DNA of 64,000 nt from Archilochus colubris (taxonomy: Eukaryota; Chordata; Aves; Apodiformes; Trochilidae), in NCBI GenBank assembly GCA_023079485.1, contig CM041108.1, positions 3,844,001 to 3,908,000 on the forward strand, given 5' to 3'. The translations under genes and the position numbers were made by a program. The notes beneath the pieces were generated by a model, which was not told the origin of the DNA, did no database searches, and saw only the letters and a program-made list of their open reading frames with translations. Positions 11,998 to 22,880 of the stretch are shown one piece after another. Each line of letters starts with the position of its first letter. Within the stretch, counting starts at the first letter, position 1.

Positions 11998-13020
11998 AAA
12001 GACAGCAAGAAAAACATTTAGATGTTAAATATGTATTCAGAAGACCTTACTTCAAATCTTTGCTGTTACAGCAAGAGGGTGGTAATTGTGTTCTCTAGGA
12101 GGGACAGTTCAGAGAGAAGCCCAGCACCTCTCAGGGTTTAGCAGAGTGAGCAAGAAACTCTGCAGATATTTTAGTTCAGAAATATTTCTAGCTCCTTTTC
12201 AAACAATGAAAGCCTCAATTAAAGCCAGATCTCTGTTATTTAAAAATTCCAGGCAGCAACTGAGAGAGAAAGAGAGGGAGTTTCAGTTTTCCCCCCCTCA
12301 CTCACAAACATGAAGTCCAAGGTGTTTGAGAGTCAGGAAAACAGTGTCTAACATGAAAACTGTGGGAGCTGAGAAGTCTGAAGCTCTGATTCTTATCATT
12401 TGAAGAGTTTTGCAGTCATCAATACCTAAAGTAAAGCTGAAGAGCAAGAAATAGGTGACCTTAATAGATATAACTCTGTATGGGTTCATTGTACCATGAA
12501 ATTAAATTTTTAATCTGAATTGATGAACAAAAATGCTGCTTTGATCCTTCCCACACACAATAGTTTAAATAGTTTGGTAACTACTTCACTTCCAGAATGT
12601 AGCTGCCCAAACAAGGTCAGCAACAGAATAATCCACCCCATGGACCAGGGGTTGGGATGATCCAGGAATAAAAAGGGTTTGGAGAGGTTTGGGGTTTTTT
12701 TTGTTCTGTTTTGTTAAATCGTTGCAAGCAAAGTTAAGGATTACTGGGGAGGTAAAAATGATTTTCTTTTGCTTTCCATAATTTGTGCTTTCTCCAAGTT
12801 TACCTTTAAAATACCTGCTGCCAGGCTGGATTCAAAGCAGACAGGTTGTCTGTGTGGGAATTATTATTTGCCTTAAGATCCCTTAACTCAAGAATGCCAA
12901 AATAAGGTGAAATGAAGCTATTAAGAGAGAACCCCACCAAAAAGAAGACAAAGCAATCAAAAAAAAACCAACTAAAAAAAACAAACCATAAAAGATTACT
13001 TTATCTTCTTGATTTAATTT
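11998..13020. other. Unique AT-rich non-coding sequence
   Basis: Nothing identifiable. The sequence becomes increasingly A- and T-rich, with A-runs near 12960-12980 before the duplicated block that follows. Confidence 0.6.
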
Positions 13021-13152
13021 TAAAAGCCAACTCTTTGCCCATTTCTTAAACTTCATCCATATTAAAAATGATGAGTTTTTATTTTTAAACATTTTTCACT
13101 TTTAAAAGCCATTCTCTCCCATTTTTTTTCAAGTTCATCCATATTAAAAATG
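13021..13152. repeat. Diverged local duplication, 50-bp copies 82 bp apart
   Basis: Bases 13021-13070 and 13103-13152 both run from taaaagcc to a shared 19-base end (ttcatccatattaaaaatg). They have the same 50-base length and scattered differences in the middle. The intervening 'cattttt...acttt' also resembles the sequence upstream of copy one, so the real unit may be about 82 bp. This is an older slippage or unequal-exchange event in AT-rich DNA. Confidence 0.85.
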
Positions 13153-13180
13153 CCCCTCAGTTCCTGATTTTACGTATGGC

Positions 13181-13202
13181 TTTTTTTTTTTTTTCCCCCC
13201 CC
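13181..13202. repeat. T14C8 homopolymer junction
   Basis: Fourteen T followed directly by eight C. It is a pyrimidine tract of no evident function. Its length is likely to vary and to be error-prone in sequencing. Confidence 0.95.
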
Positions 13203-14084
13203 TCTAAAATTGCTAACAGATTTAACAAATGAAAACAGGGAATAAAAGTAATCCTTTCTTCCCTAGTATTGAAACCTGCACTTGGCCATGCTGGTCAGCT
13301 GAAGCTGTCAGGATGGCTGGAGGAATTATCTGCTATTATCTGCCGAGCAAACACCATCCCAAAGTGAAAACTGATGCCATAGCATTTTTTCTAGACATGG
13401 CCCTCAACTACTCAGTATTGGAGCCAAATGTTCTGCCCTGGCCCTATACAATAGCCCTCTGTGACAATAGTATTCAGTTTGTTATGAAATCCAGTCTATT
13501 TTGGGAGGGCCCTATTGTTTCCATTTTATATGTGCTACAGACTTGTGTCTCGGAAAACACCAACTCGTTTGCAGAAGTTGGTAGTGGTGCTAAAAAAGCT
13601 GAAGGTTTTGTCCCACACTGATGTGTCCCCCCATCCAGCTGGAGCCTGGGAGAGAGCTTGGTTCTGCAGGGCTTGGGCATGGTGGGGAGGATTTCAGCTC
13701 CTTACTTTTTGGTGGCTGTTTCTGGAAGTCCCAAGGTCTTCCCTGCAGCTATCTCATCATCTTTAATACTTCTTAGAGAAGTATCTCTCCCTGAAGGAGA
13801 ACATAAACCAGGCAATGTGAATTATCTGGCTCTTAGAGCTCTTCATTTCCCCAGATGAGGTGGTTTTGTCCCCATGACTCACTGGGGCCATTAAATAGGA
13901 GTTGCTTTATGTATTCTGCTTCCTAATGGCCTGCTTCTCTTCTCCTTTCTCTCCCAAAAGACAAGGTCATGTAACACCATGCATGGAGGAGTGGGGGGAA
14001 TGGGAACTGATTGTACCTCTTCCACCCCTCTCTCTCCTATGCACTTCTTCCCTTCTGCTCTGATTTTCCACCATGGAAATCCCC
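13203..14084. other. Unique non-coding sequence
   Basis: The plus-strand frame 13229-13621 (130 codons) and two overlapping frames are open here, but none contains a domain I recognise and no flanking exon structure is evident. A chance open frame is the simplest reading. An uncharacterised exon cannot be excluded from sequence alone. Confidence 0.55.
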
Positions 14085-14156
14085 AACCCTAACCCTAACC
14101 CTAACCCTAACCCTAACCCTAACCCTAACCCTAACCCTAACCCTAACCCTAACCCT
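14085..14156 (+). repeat. Interstitial telomeric sequence, (AACCCT)12
   Basis: Twelve uninterrupted, error-free units of the vertebrate telomere repeat span 72 bp, in the CCCTAA sense on the plus strand. The G-rich strand TTAGGG is therefore the minus strand and reads toward the window start. The flanks are ordinary unique sequence with no subtelomeric satellite. Short perfect blocks of this kind are generally attributed to telomere-repeat insertion at a repaired double-strand break. The minus strand could form a G-quadruplex. Open frames across it (PNPN... and RVRV...) are artefacts. Confidence 0.97.
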
Positions 14157-17100
14157 GCAATGCCACATCAAATGCATTTGAAAAAAAAAAAGCTTTTTGG
14201 GTTCTTCCTGTGGGATGTCCCTAAATGTGTCTCTGCCCCTGCTCATGCCCCAATATACCCATGGTTCTTGTCCTGCTTTCTCTCTTGGGAAATACATTGC
14301 TTGAGTCTGTAGCTGCATCAGCTCCACAGATCCCTTTTGTCCCCTTCCAAACTTCTGGCTCTTTCATCACTGAATTTAATCATTTCAGGTAGATCAATGA
14401 GCTAATGATGTACTCAGCTGCACATAAGGTAAACCCAGCCCTGGCCTGTTTTAGAAAGTAAAGATGCAGAGAAGGATTTTCTGGGGTTGTGAAAATTAGA
14501 AAATATCAAGAGGAAGTAAGGTACTTGCCCTGCATGGTTTTATCAGTGGCCAGTGATGCCTGGTGGTTGATGGAGGGGACTGGTGTTAATATTTCAGACA
14601 GTTATTAATGTTCTAACTCATGATGAGACACTGGATTACTCAATTCTGCTGCTTTGTGCCTCTATATCTAAGGCTGTAAAAAAAGAAACATTAATATTCA
14701 GCACTAGAAGATCATCATCAAAAGCTAGAAATATATTTGAGCCTATAAAGATGACTAGAAGAGGAGAAAAAAGTGTCCTTGCCTCTCTTCTTTAGCTGTC
14801 TTTTGATTTTCTCCTGCTTTTCATATGTTTCTAAACAATTACTGACTTTTCAAAGTTCCCTGGGTGCTTACTCAGGTTTCCTCTCCAGAACTGGGGACTG
14901 AGTCAGCTTGCCAAGTGGGCTGAGGCTGGCAGAAAGACTCATGAGGCCTTTTAAGCTTAGTCATGGTTCCATAGAAGAAAAACCTTCCATTATTTTAGGT
15001 TTGGACACCTTGCTTTTGTTCACAGTTGCAGAAGTTCCCATCAGAGCTGGGAGCAGCCTGAAGTCCAACACAAACTGGACTTGTGCATCCTCATGCACTC
15101 TGACTCAAGTTACTCAAGTCTGAACAGTCAGCCTTTTTCTGCTGAGATCAATCTGAATAAATTTAGAACTATTGAACCTCATGAAATATGTATTGATGGT
15201 TGTTGTATGTGCATTTTTTCCCCCTCTCTTTTTTTTTCCCCCTGTTTCAAATGATTCCGAGTTCGTGGGTTGAATGCAAACCAGCAAATGGGAGCTGGTG
15301 AGGAGTTTGCAGGGGGAAAATGTTGGTGTTCTGCTTCCTGGTACTTGTTTCCTTCTTCTGCTGGAGAAGACAGAGCAGGTGACAGCATGAGGATGGGTGA
15401 TTCTGGTGGTGACAGTGTCTGCTGAAGGACTCTGCCCTTCCCTGGAAGCATCCTGTGAGCATTAATGGAAATCAGGGCCACATGTGGAGGAGAGTAGAGG
15501 TGAGGCAGAGAGAAAGAAATGTTGGTTATAAAATTTTTATGTCTCAGCTCAGTACAGGTGGAAGGAGCTGGGCTGACAGCTCCTGGGAAGCACAATATGT
15601 TCCCAGATGCAGCCCAGCATGTTAGCAGCAGAACACAGGGGGGACCTTCCCCCAGCTCATCTGCTCACTTCCAGGACTGATGGTGGGGAATGATGCATCT
15701 CAAGGTCTGTGTTTCAGCTTATCCCTGGGCTCTGAGCAGGGCTGCTGAGTGATTTCAGGCTGAGAGGAGTTTGAGGTGCCTGTGTTGACATGAGTGTGTT
15801 TGCACATGTGCTCCATCTTTGTTCTCCACTAATTCACTCCATCTTCCAAAGAAACAGTGCTTGGGTCCCTGGGCCAGATGCAGAACCTGGGATGAATCGG
15901 GAAGGTTCTGCTGGAAGGATACTGAGCTGTGCTAGTGTGTGCTGACTGAGGATCTGACCCAAAGAAATAGATGTCTTTTATCTAGTTTGTAAAATTGTCT
16001 GAGAAATGGTTGGCTTTGGAAGCTCACCAGCCTTCTCAGTCTAAATTTGGATTAATTGCATGTGCCAGAGCACTTCTAGATGAAGGACTGTGCAGTCATC
16101 TTAAAGAACATGTTCCTATCCTCTATTAACTAGAACGTGGTGCAGCCCCAGATATTTAAAATATTCCTGCAACATCAGAGCATTTTATGCCCAGTCTGAG
16201 TGTTTTACCCTGAAAGTCTTTTTCTTTTCTGCCTTTGGCCCCCATCACAGGATGGAAAACATCTCAAAGACATAGTCTGAAAGGCCCTTGCCTTATATCT
16301 AATCATGGGAACTATTGCTTAGTATTGATATTGCCTTATTAAAGCAATTAGCCAAGCATCTCAGAAGCTTGTTAATGTTTCTAGAGTGACTTCTAATGAG
16401 GGATAATGATACCAAGCATGGAAGATCTCTGGTGAACTTTAGATAATGATGCAAATCTGAGAAAGGTCACTGGTATTTGTAGATTCAATGATGGTCATTC
16501 CATTTCTGCTCATTACCTAGTTCAGCTTTTATTTTCTCTTCCCAGGCTCCAGAAATGGAGCTTTTTTGCCAGAGCTGGACTGGAAAGTTCAAGAGCTGTA
16601 GGAGCTGCTTGTGTTGGTATTCAGTAGGCATTTGCTAGAATAAAAATATCAGCTAAGTACACTCCAACCCCAATAATTTGCCAGTGCTGATAGATCTGGT
16701 CAGGGACTGTGGATCTAAGCCCCAGGTGTCTGTGCCACACTGACTTTTCACAAGATCACAAAGCAGCTCTGCAAAAAGGGTGCAAAATTCAGGAAGAGAG
16801 CTGGGGAGAAGGCTGTGTGGGTCAGCCTGGGACTCACTGCAGTTCAGACTGTCCTAAAGGTTCTGATTAGAGGTGTCTTGCAGTCCTTGGGGGAGGCAGA
16901 TGTGAAGGCAGGGTGTAACAAGAAGAAGGGTATTTCCACCCTTCCACAAAGTCAAGAAGGGGATTGGCAAGGTCTGGAATTCTGATATGAACATGGTTTT
17001 TCTAAAGAGCCCCAGAAGTAGTTTGGGAAGGGGTAAAAGGGAAGTGTCTCTCAGTGATAGACTAGAAAAGCTGTCTAGGAAGAAGAAGAGGGAGATGAGT

Positions 17101-18222
17101 TGATTACTCCATGCTGGCACTCCCCTGGTACATGGATGAGAAGAAAATTCTAGATACTGAAATGCCATTTAATCCCCCAGAGATAAGCATAGAAGTCTGT
17201 TACCAAGCCAGGCAAATCCAAAATGGAAATGAAGGGCACACTTATTTTTTTTTTTATTCCAAAGTGGGGGGGATCAGCCAGGGGAAGAAACTGCTCAGCA
17301 GTCAGTCAAGTGCCTCTTGCAGTTGGTCAGGGACTTGAGAGCAACAGGAGGAATGAATTGCCTTGCCCAGCCTTACCTCTGGCCTCCTGCTTCCCCCACA
17401 GCTCTATTTAAGTGGAGGGCCCCCCAAATTCCCAACTCAGCTTTGCTTTGGGGAGGTGTCCTGCTGTTTCTTCCCAGATTGATCCTGGACTTTTTTCTCC
17501 ACCTCACTTTCACTAGGAGGCTGCTGGAACGTGAGCTTGGTGAGGTTCCCTGTGCCTTGTTTTACCCATCTGCTCAGCAGACACCCTGGTCCATTTCTTG
17601 TGACTGACCTGGGAGGTTCTGCTCTGAGGATTAATAATTAACAGTGAGATTTGTAAATCTGGGCTGAATCTACAGAGCTTGGAGAATTGTTCCAGGCTTG
17701 TGCAGAAATCAAAGGAGGCAGAAGGTGGTTGTAAATCATGTTCAGGAAGTAGTTTTATGCCTTTGGTGGAAAGAAATATATAAGGGAAATGTATTAAATG
17801 GAATGCCTTCCATTCACACACTCTTTACTAATATTGTGAGCCTGCAGATCACCTTTTGATTATTAGTGCAAATATTTGCTCACTGTTTATTTTTCTGCAT
17901 CTCTTTCAGATTGAAAAGGGCAGGAACGAGGAATAGCTGCTGAGAGGGGCAGGTGGGAATTATTAGATAAGTAAATAAAGGGCCAGGCATCCCATTAATC
18001 ACTCCAGTCCCCACTTTGTAAGGATACTCAGGCTGGTGAACACCTTGTCCCATGCCCAAAGCCAATAGAGCCAAGAGGGCCCATGCCTGGATTTGCTTCT
18101 CTTCCAGCAGGAGATCCTGCAGGACTGGGACATCTTCATCTGTCCCTGTTTTTATTTTTATGTGTTTGGGTAACACTGAGGACAGCAGGTGAGCAAAGTC
18201 AGCTTCATAATAACTGATAACT
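14157..18222. other. Unique non-coding sequence
   Basis: No gene, RNA or clear mobile element over about 4 kb. The longest open frame is 138 codons on the minus strand (15179-15595), with no domain recognised. Pyrimidine-rich runs lie at 15217-15242. Bases 16080-16500 are AT-rich, unique-looking sequence with TAAT words. They would be a reasonable place to check for conservation. Confidence 0.6.
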
Positions 18223-18247
18223 GGAGAGAGAAAGAGAGAGAGAGAGA
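18223..18247. repeat. (GA)n microsatellite
   Basis: A short GA dinucleotide run with one AAAG interruption, about 25 bases long. Confidence 0.9.
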
Positions 18248-18974
18248 ATGTTGTTTTGGGAAATAATCTGAATTATTGAGTGCTGGATCTGAGAGGAACC
18301 AAACCATCAAAGCTCTCTGCTGGACATGAGAAAGTTCATGTGCTCAGGAGAGAAGAAAGCTTGAATGAAAGCTTTGATGAGAACCTTGAGTGACTTACCC
18401 AGGGTTAGATATTTGGTCAAGAGAGGATAAACCACTTGCTCAGGCACTGCCTGAGGGATCCCTGCTCCTTGGGCTCCCCCCTTGCTCCAGGTATATAAAT
18501 TTCAGGCACAAGCTTCTTCCCCAGAAGCCTTCCCAGTCCTGTCTCTCGTTGAAATTTCTTTCTTGGCTTAATGATTTGAATTTATCACAGCCAGGGTTTG
18601 TCTGAATATCTGCTTTGTTTGTCCTTTGTAACTTTTACACTTCAGAAGTACTTACTTAAAAGAAAAAAAACCCAAAACACACCAAAGAGAACAAAATAGC
18701 CCATGAAACCCACACAGCCTTGCCATAGAGCATCTCTTGTCTTCTGCTTAAGTTTCTCCCTGAAGAATAAGAGTTGCTTCATGGTTTGGATGAAATTATG
18801 TAACTTTATTAGGTTTCTATTATCAGGAAACAATTTATTAGACACAAGAATGTTATGTTATACTACCTCCTCTTTTTTTGCATGGGAATTTCCAGTTCAC
18901 ACACTGCACCAGCACATAAATCCAGTTTTATTTCTCAATTTATTCACCTGGAACTAAGTGGATTAATTTGTTGG
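18248..18974. other. Unique non-coding sequence
   Basis: Nothing identifiable as a gene. Bases 18380-18430 contain 'ccttgagtgacttacccaggg', which weakly recalls a MIR core in antisense orientation, but the surroundings do not extend the match. Confidence 0.55.
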
Positions 18975-19154
18975 TTTTTTTTTTTTTTTTTTAAAGGAGA
19001 CCAGCACTGCATTTTCAAATAGAAGCACTGCAAATAACCACAACTGTTAGGCAGACAAATTAGAGGTGGCTGTGGGCATGCAGTTGCTTTCTCTGCAAAC
19101 TTTTATGCTCTCTGAGTTTTAATGGTGACTTTTTTTTTTCTTTTTTTTTTTTTT
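18975..19154. repeat. Two poly-T tracts
   Basis: T18 lies at 18975-18992. A T10-C-T14 run lies at 19130-19154. No element with a tail in either orientation is recognisable next to them. Confidence 0.9.
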
Positions 19155-22100
19155 CGGCTCAAAATTTACCTTTAATGACCCTCTTTCCCCTTAATAAACC
19201 AGGATTGATTAGAATTTGGCTTTAAGAGATGAAAGGACTCTGCAATTATCTACTTGTATATGCCCTTCAGTAAACTACCTTGTCTCCCCCTTTTTACCTC
19301 CCCTTCTTAAGAAGACTTTCCCAGGTCCCTCTTGGCTGCGGTTGAACGATGTTGGCTCATGTCCATGCTGCAACAAAGACCTGGCATTCCAGCTGTCTGC
19401 TTCTAATCTCCAGTGTCAGCTCTTGTTAATGTTTCAGCATGAAATCAGAGGGGGCAAAGCTGCATGGAATATTAAAACCATGATCAGAATTCCACTGAAA
19501 TGCTGATAGTCTGCAAGCACCATTAGGAGGGCCGTCAAATCACTGCCTCACATTAAAGAAAAAGAAAAGATTTCTATCGCTGGGGCACACGGGAAGTACA
19601 ATCAGTGAATCACTGAACTAAATTAGCATTTTTTCAATTGGAGATCGAAGTTGATTTATCGTTGGACACAACATTAATGTAACTATGTGCTTGACCTGGG
19701 AAGGCAGCTAATTTTTCATTGAAATGGGTTCTTTCGGGATGCAAAAATGTTGTAATCATACTTCAGCTTTGCAGAGTGATCAGGAAAGTACTGGACTGTT
19801 TCAAAATTGTCTTAAGGAGTCTCTCTTCTCTCCCTTCCCCCCTCCCTTATGCCTAGTGGTCAAGGGCAAGCAGGTTTTTTTTTGTTGTTGTTGTTTTTTG
19901 TTTTTTAAAAAAGCTGTCTCATATAATAAGCTTAATTGTCATTTGACTGGAGCTATTTTACACCACTTTGACCATGTAGAAAAGCATTTGAGTGGGTGGA
20001 AATGTCACACCCCCAAGCCCTGCAAAAGGATCTTGGTACACAAGGAGGATCTGTCCCCTTAATAATTTGGGGTTTTGCAAAAAGGGGGAGTTTGTTATTC
20101 TGCCACATTTATTTTTCTCACTGGCCTGAGTAAACAGTTGCTGGATAGGACCAAAGGCATCTTGTATTTTCTGTAGTTTTTTTTAAAAAAAAAAAAGCTC
20201 TGAGTTCAGTGGCAGAATTAAGGACTGAGAAATGTAGGCCAGTACAGAGCTCAGTACAGAATGAGCAGTGCAGAAATTCCTGCTGGTTTTAATAGACTTT
20301 GTGAGGTACTGTACATGGAGAATAAGAGTTGTAGTTTTTCAGGGGAGTTTGTTTTGCAAATGAAAATGCTGCTTTGCTGGAAGTGAAGCTGCCTGGGAGA
20401 AAGTGTTGCTGATGAATCTGAAAAAAAAAAAAACAAAACCAGCATAGCTATGGAGGAGGAAGTCTGCTCTCCTGGTCTGAAAGGCCATGCCATGTTACAA
20501 ATATAATTTATAGCTTGAAAAGTGAGGACTGTTTTTTTTTAAAAAAGGCAGAAATCCAATCTGTGGCTGGAACCTGCTGAGGTTGTCCCTTTCTTCTTGC
20601 TTGAGGAGGGTGAGGAGGTGGAGATTTGCAATCTCCAGGGCTGGCAGGATGGGAACCCATTTCCCATCTGACTCCAGGATGTTTCCTGTTCAGTGTGTCT
20701 GCTTCCAACCCGGCCACTTCCAACTGTTGCTGCCTCAGAGTCCAGCATCTCAATCTGGGGAAAAACTTTTGTACAAATGGACATTCTCCAGATGACAATA
20801 TAGAACCCCCCAGTGCCTCCTCCCTAACAAAGTGAAGATAATATACATTTCCAATTAATGGCACACATTCTAGTCAGGTTCTCTTTTTACTCCCTAACTA
20901 TCTTTGTTTTGCTAAAAAGCTGTTCGGTCATTAATGAAATCCTGCAGTTCTGCTAATCCTAGATACAATGCAGCTTTTCTCTAGCAAGCTATCCCCAACA
21001 TAAAACTACAGTTACCCAAGCTCCCCTCCACATTAAGATTCCTTGTCATTTGCCTTTCATTACATACCTGATGTAGCACAGTAGCAGTCAAATGTCCTTG
21101 GCAGAGAAAGCAAAGTATTTAATTGTCTTCCCTTCCTCTTGCTCTGCCTCAGGAACAATATTTTTTTTTTGGGAGGGGGGAAAAAGAGAAAGAAAAAAAG
21201 TCCTGCATCATGGGAACTTAGAGTTTCTGCTTGGACATAATTATACTTAAATTCTCAAAGCAATCTTGCAAACCCACTCCCCCCCTCTTCCCCAGCAACA
21301 CTGTAGTGCAGTGCCATATGAAATGCCTCTCCGTGGAGGCAAACAATGAGGCATTCATCAAAGGGACCCAGTGATTAGATGTTTTTCATTTTCAGAACTT
21401 TAAGAGATAAATAGGGGCCCTGTTCCTCCATTTGATGTACAGTACTGTTGGGATTCAATTAATCTCTTCTGATAAATACCCAATTTCTCCAATATTATTT
21501 GGGATGAAGAAGTGTCACACAGAATGTTGACTTCAATTCCTCAGAATATGGATGCTGGCTTGCAGTAAAGAAATAGATTAAAGAAGGCTTGGATGACCAG
21601 GGCTATGAATCTGTACAGCTTTTCCACTCAGTAGCCTTGGTTTTTTCCTGATTTTTCCCTTTGAAAAAAGGCACTGGAAGAACAAGGAGCAAGATGTCAA
21701 TGCTCTGTCCTGTGTCTCAGGAGGTCTGAATTCTGTCCCTGGCTTTTTCTGTAGAATTATTGAGTCTCTTGGTGTGTTCGTGCTTGATTCTGTCAAAGGA
21801 AGTCAATAATTTCCTTCATCAAGAAGATGATGAAGAAGAGGCTTCATCAAGAGGCTGGGGATAGTTTTTTTGGGTTTGTCTTTATTTCTGTTTGGTTTTG
21901 GGTTTTGTATTTTGCTTTTTTTTAAAACTCCTGAAATACTCAAGTACCATGGGGTTAAGCAGTGCAGAGATCCCTCCAGGTAATGCAGTAACTACCTGCA
22001 ATTTCCCAGCCTTCCTTTGAATATCCAGCACTGCAACCAAAGGGACCCATCACTGCCTGGCTGCTCTATGGCCCTATGGAAAATGAGTTGCAGCTTTCAG

Positions 22101-22880
22101 CCCAGAAAGCCCAGCCCAGCTTGTGTGCCTGTGTTGCAAAAGCTGTCTCTGGGATTGATAATAACTCCCCCATCTATTCCCATTGACAATTTTATTAATA
22201 AGATCAATGACTGAACAGGCCTCAGCCACTGAACGTGCATCTTGTCATTGCTGGAGCAAATCAGGGATATTGATGGAGCAGCATGGTGTAGGTTTGTGTT
22301 GCTGCTGCTGCCTGGTACATTATTGGTGGGTGGACCAAGAAAATAGGTCAGGTTGGATCAATAGGCCTGCTTTTCTGAGTACTGAGTCTACTTATATAAA
22401 TAGACCAGCTCAATTAAAAAAAAAGAGAAATAAATTAGGGAGCTTTCAGGCCCAATTTGAAATGAATCTAAAGAAGGAATCACTGGCAGCAATGCTGAAG
22501 TTGGGTGAGTGCTGGGGGGAAGCTCTGAGAAGGTGATGCCCACCAGAAGGTCCTGACTGATGTCCTGGGGTGCTGGTTGGGGTTATTTGGACCTCTCTGC
22601 CCCTCAGCCACTGTGGGGTGATTTATAGGGTTAAAGCCCCACTCAGCACAGTCCCAAAGTTGTAATGTTGTGCAGACAGTTTAATGAATCTGGCTTAAAT
22701 TGCCACAACCCCTTTTGGGTCCATTTGCAGTTGTTTTTTTTCATGATTCCATTGCATTGCTAGACTTTATAAACTGCCATTCCTTGTGATTATTCTGCAC
22801 TAAACCTACTTTGTATATTTTATAAATATAAAAAGCCATTTATGCAGAGGGGCACACACTGGGTTGCTAAGTGGAGAGAC
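19155..22880. other. Unique AT-rich sequence, candidate conserved non-coding DNA
   Basis: No gene is supported. Bases 19180-19720 and 20830-21560 are rich in homeodomain-type TAAT/ATTA words, contain no recognised repeat and have few low-complexity interruptions. This resembles conserved non-coding elements near developmental genes. That is an impression from composition and cannot be tested without another species. T- and A-runs interrupt at 19875-19912, 20177-20197 and 21162-21200. Confidence 0.45.

Noticed and set aside
14037..14327. Open frames with PNPNPN or RVRVRV repeats
   Set aside because: They are produced by the AACCCT telomere hexamer read in different frames.
18372..18430. Possible antisense MIR core ('gagtgacttacccaggg')
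   Set aside because: The match is limited to about 20 bases and does not extend into the expected flanking blocks.
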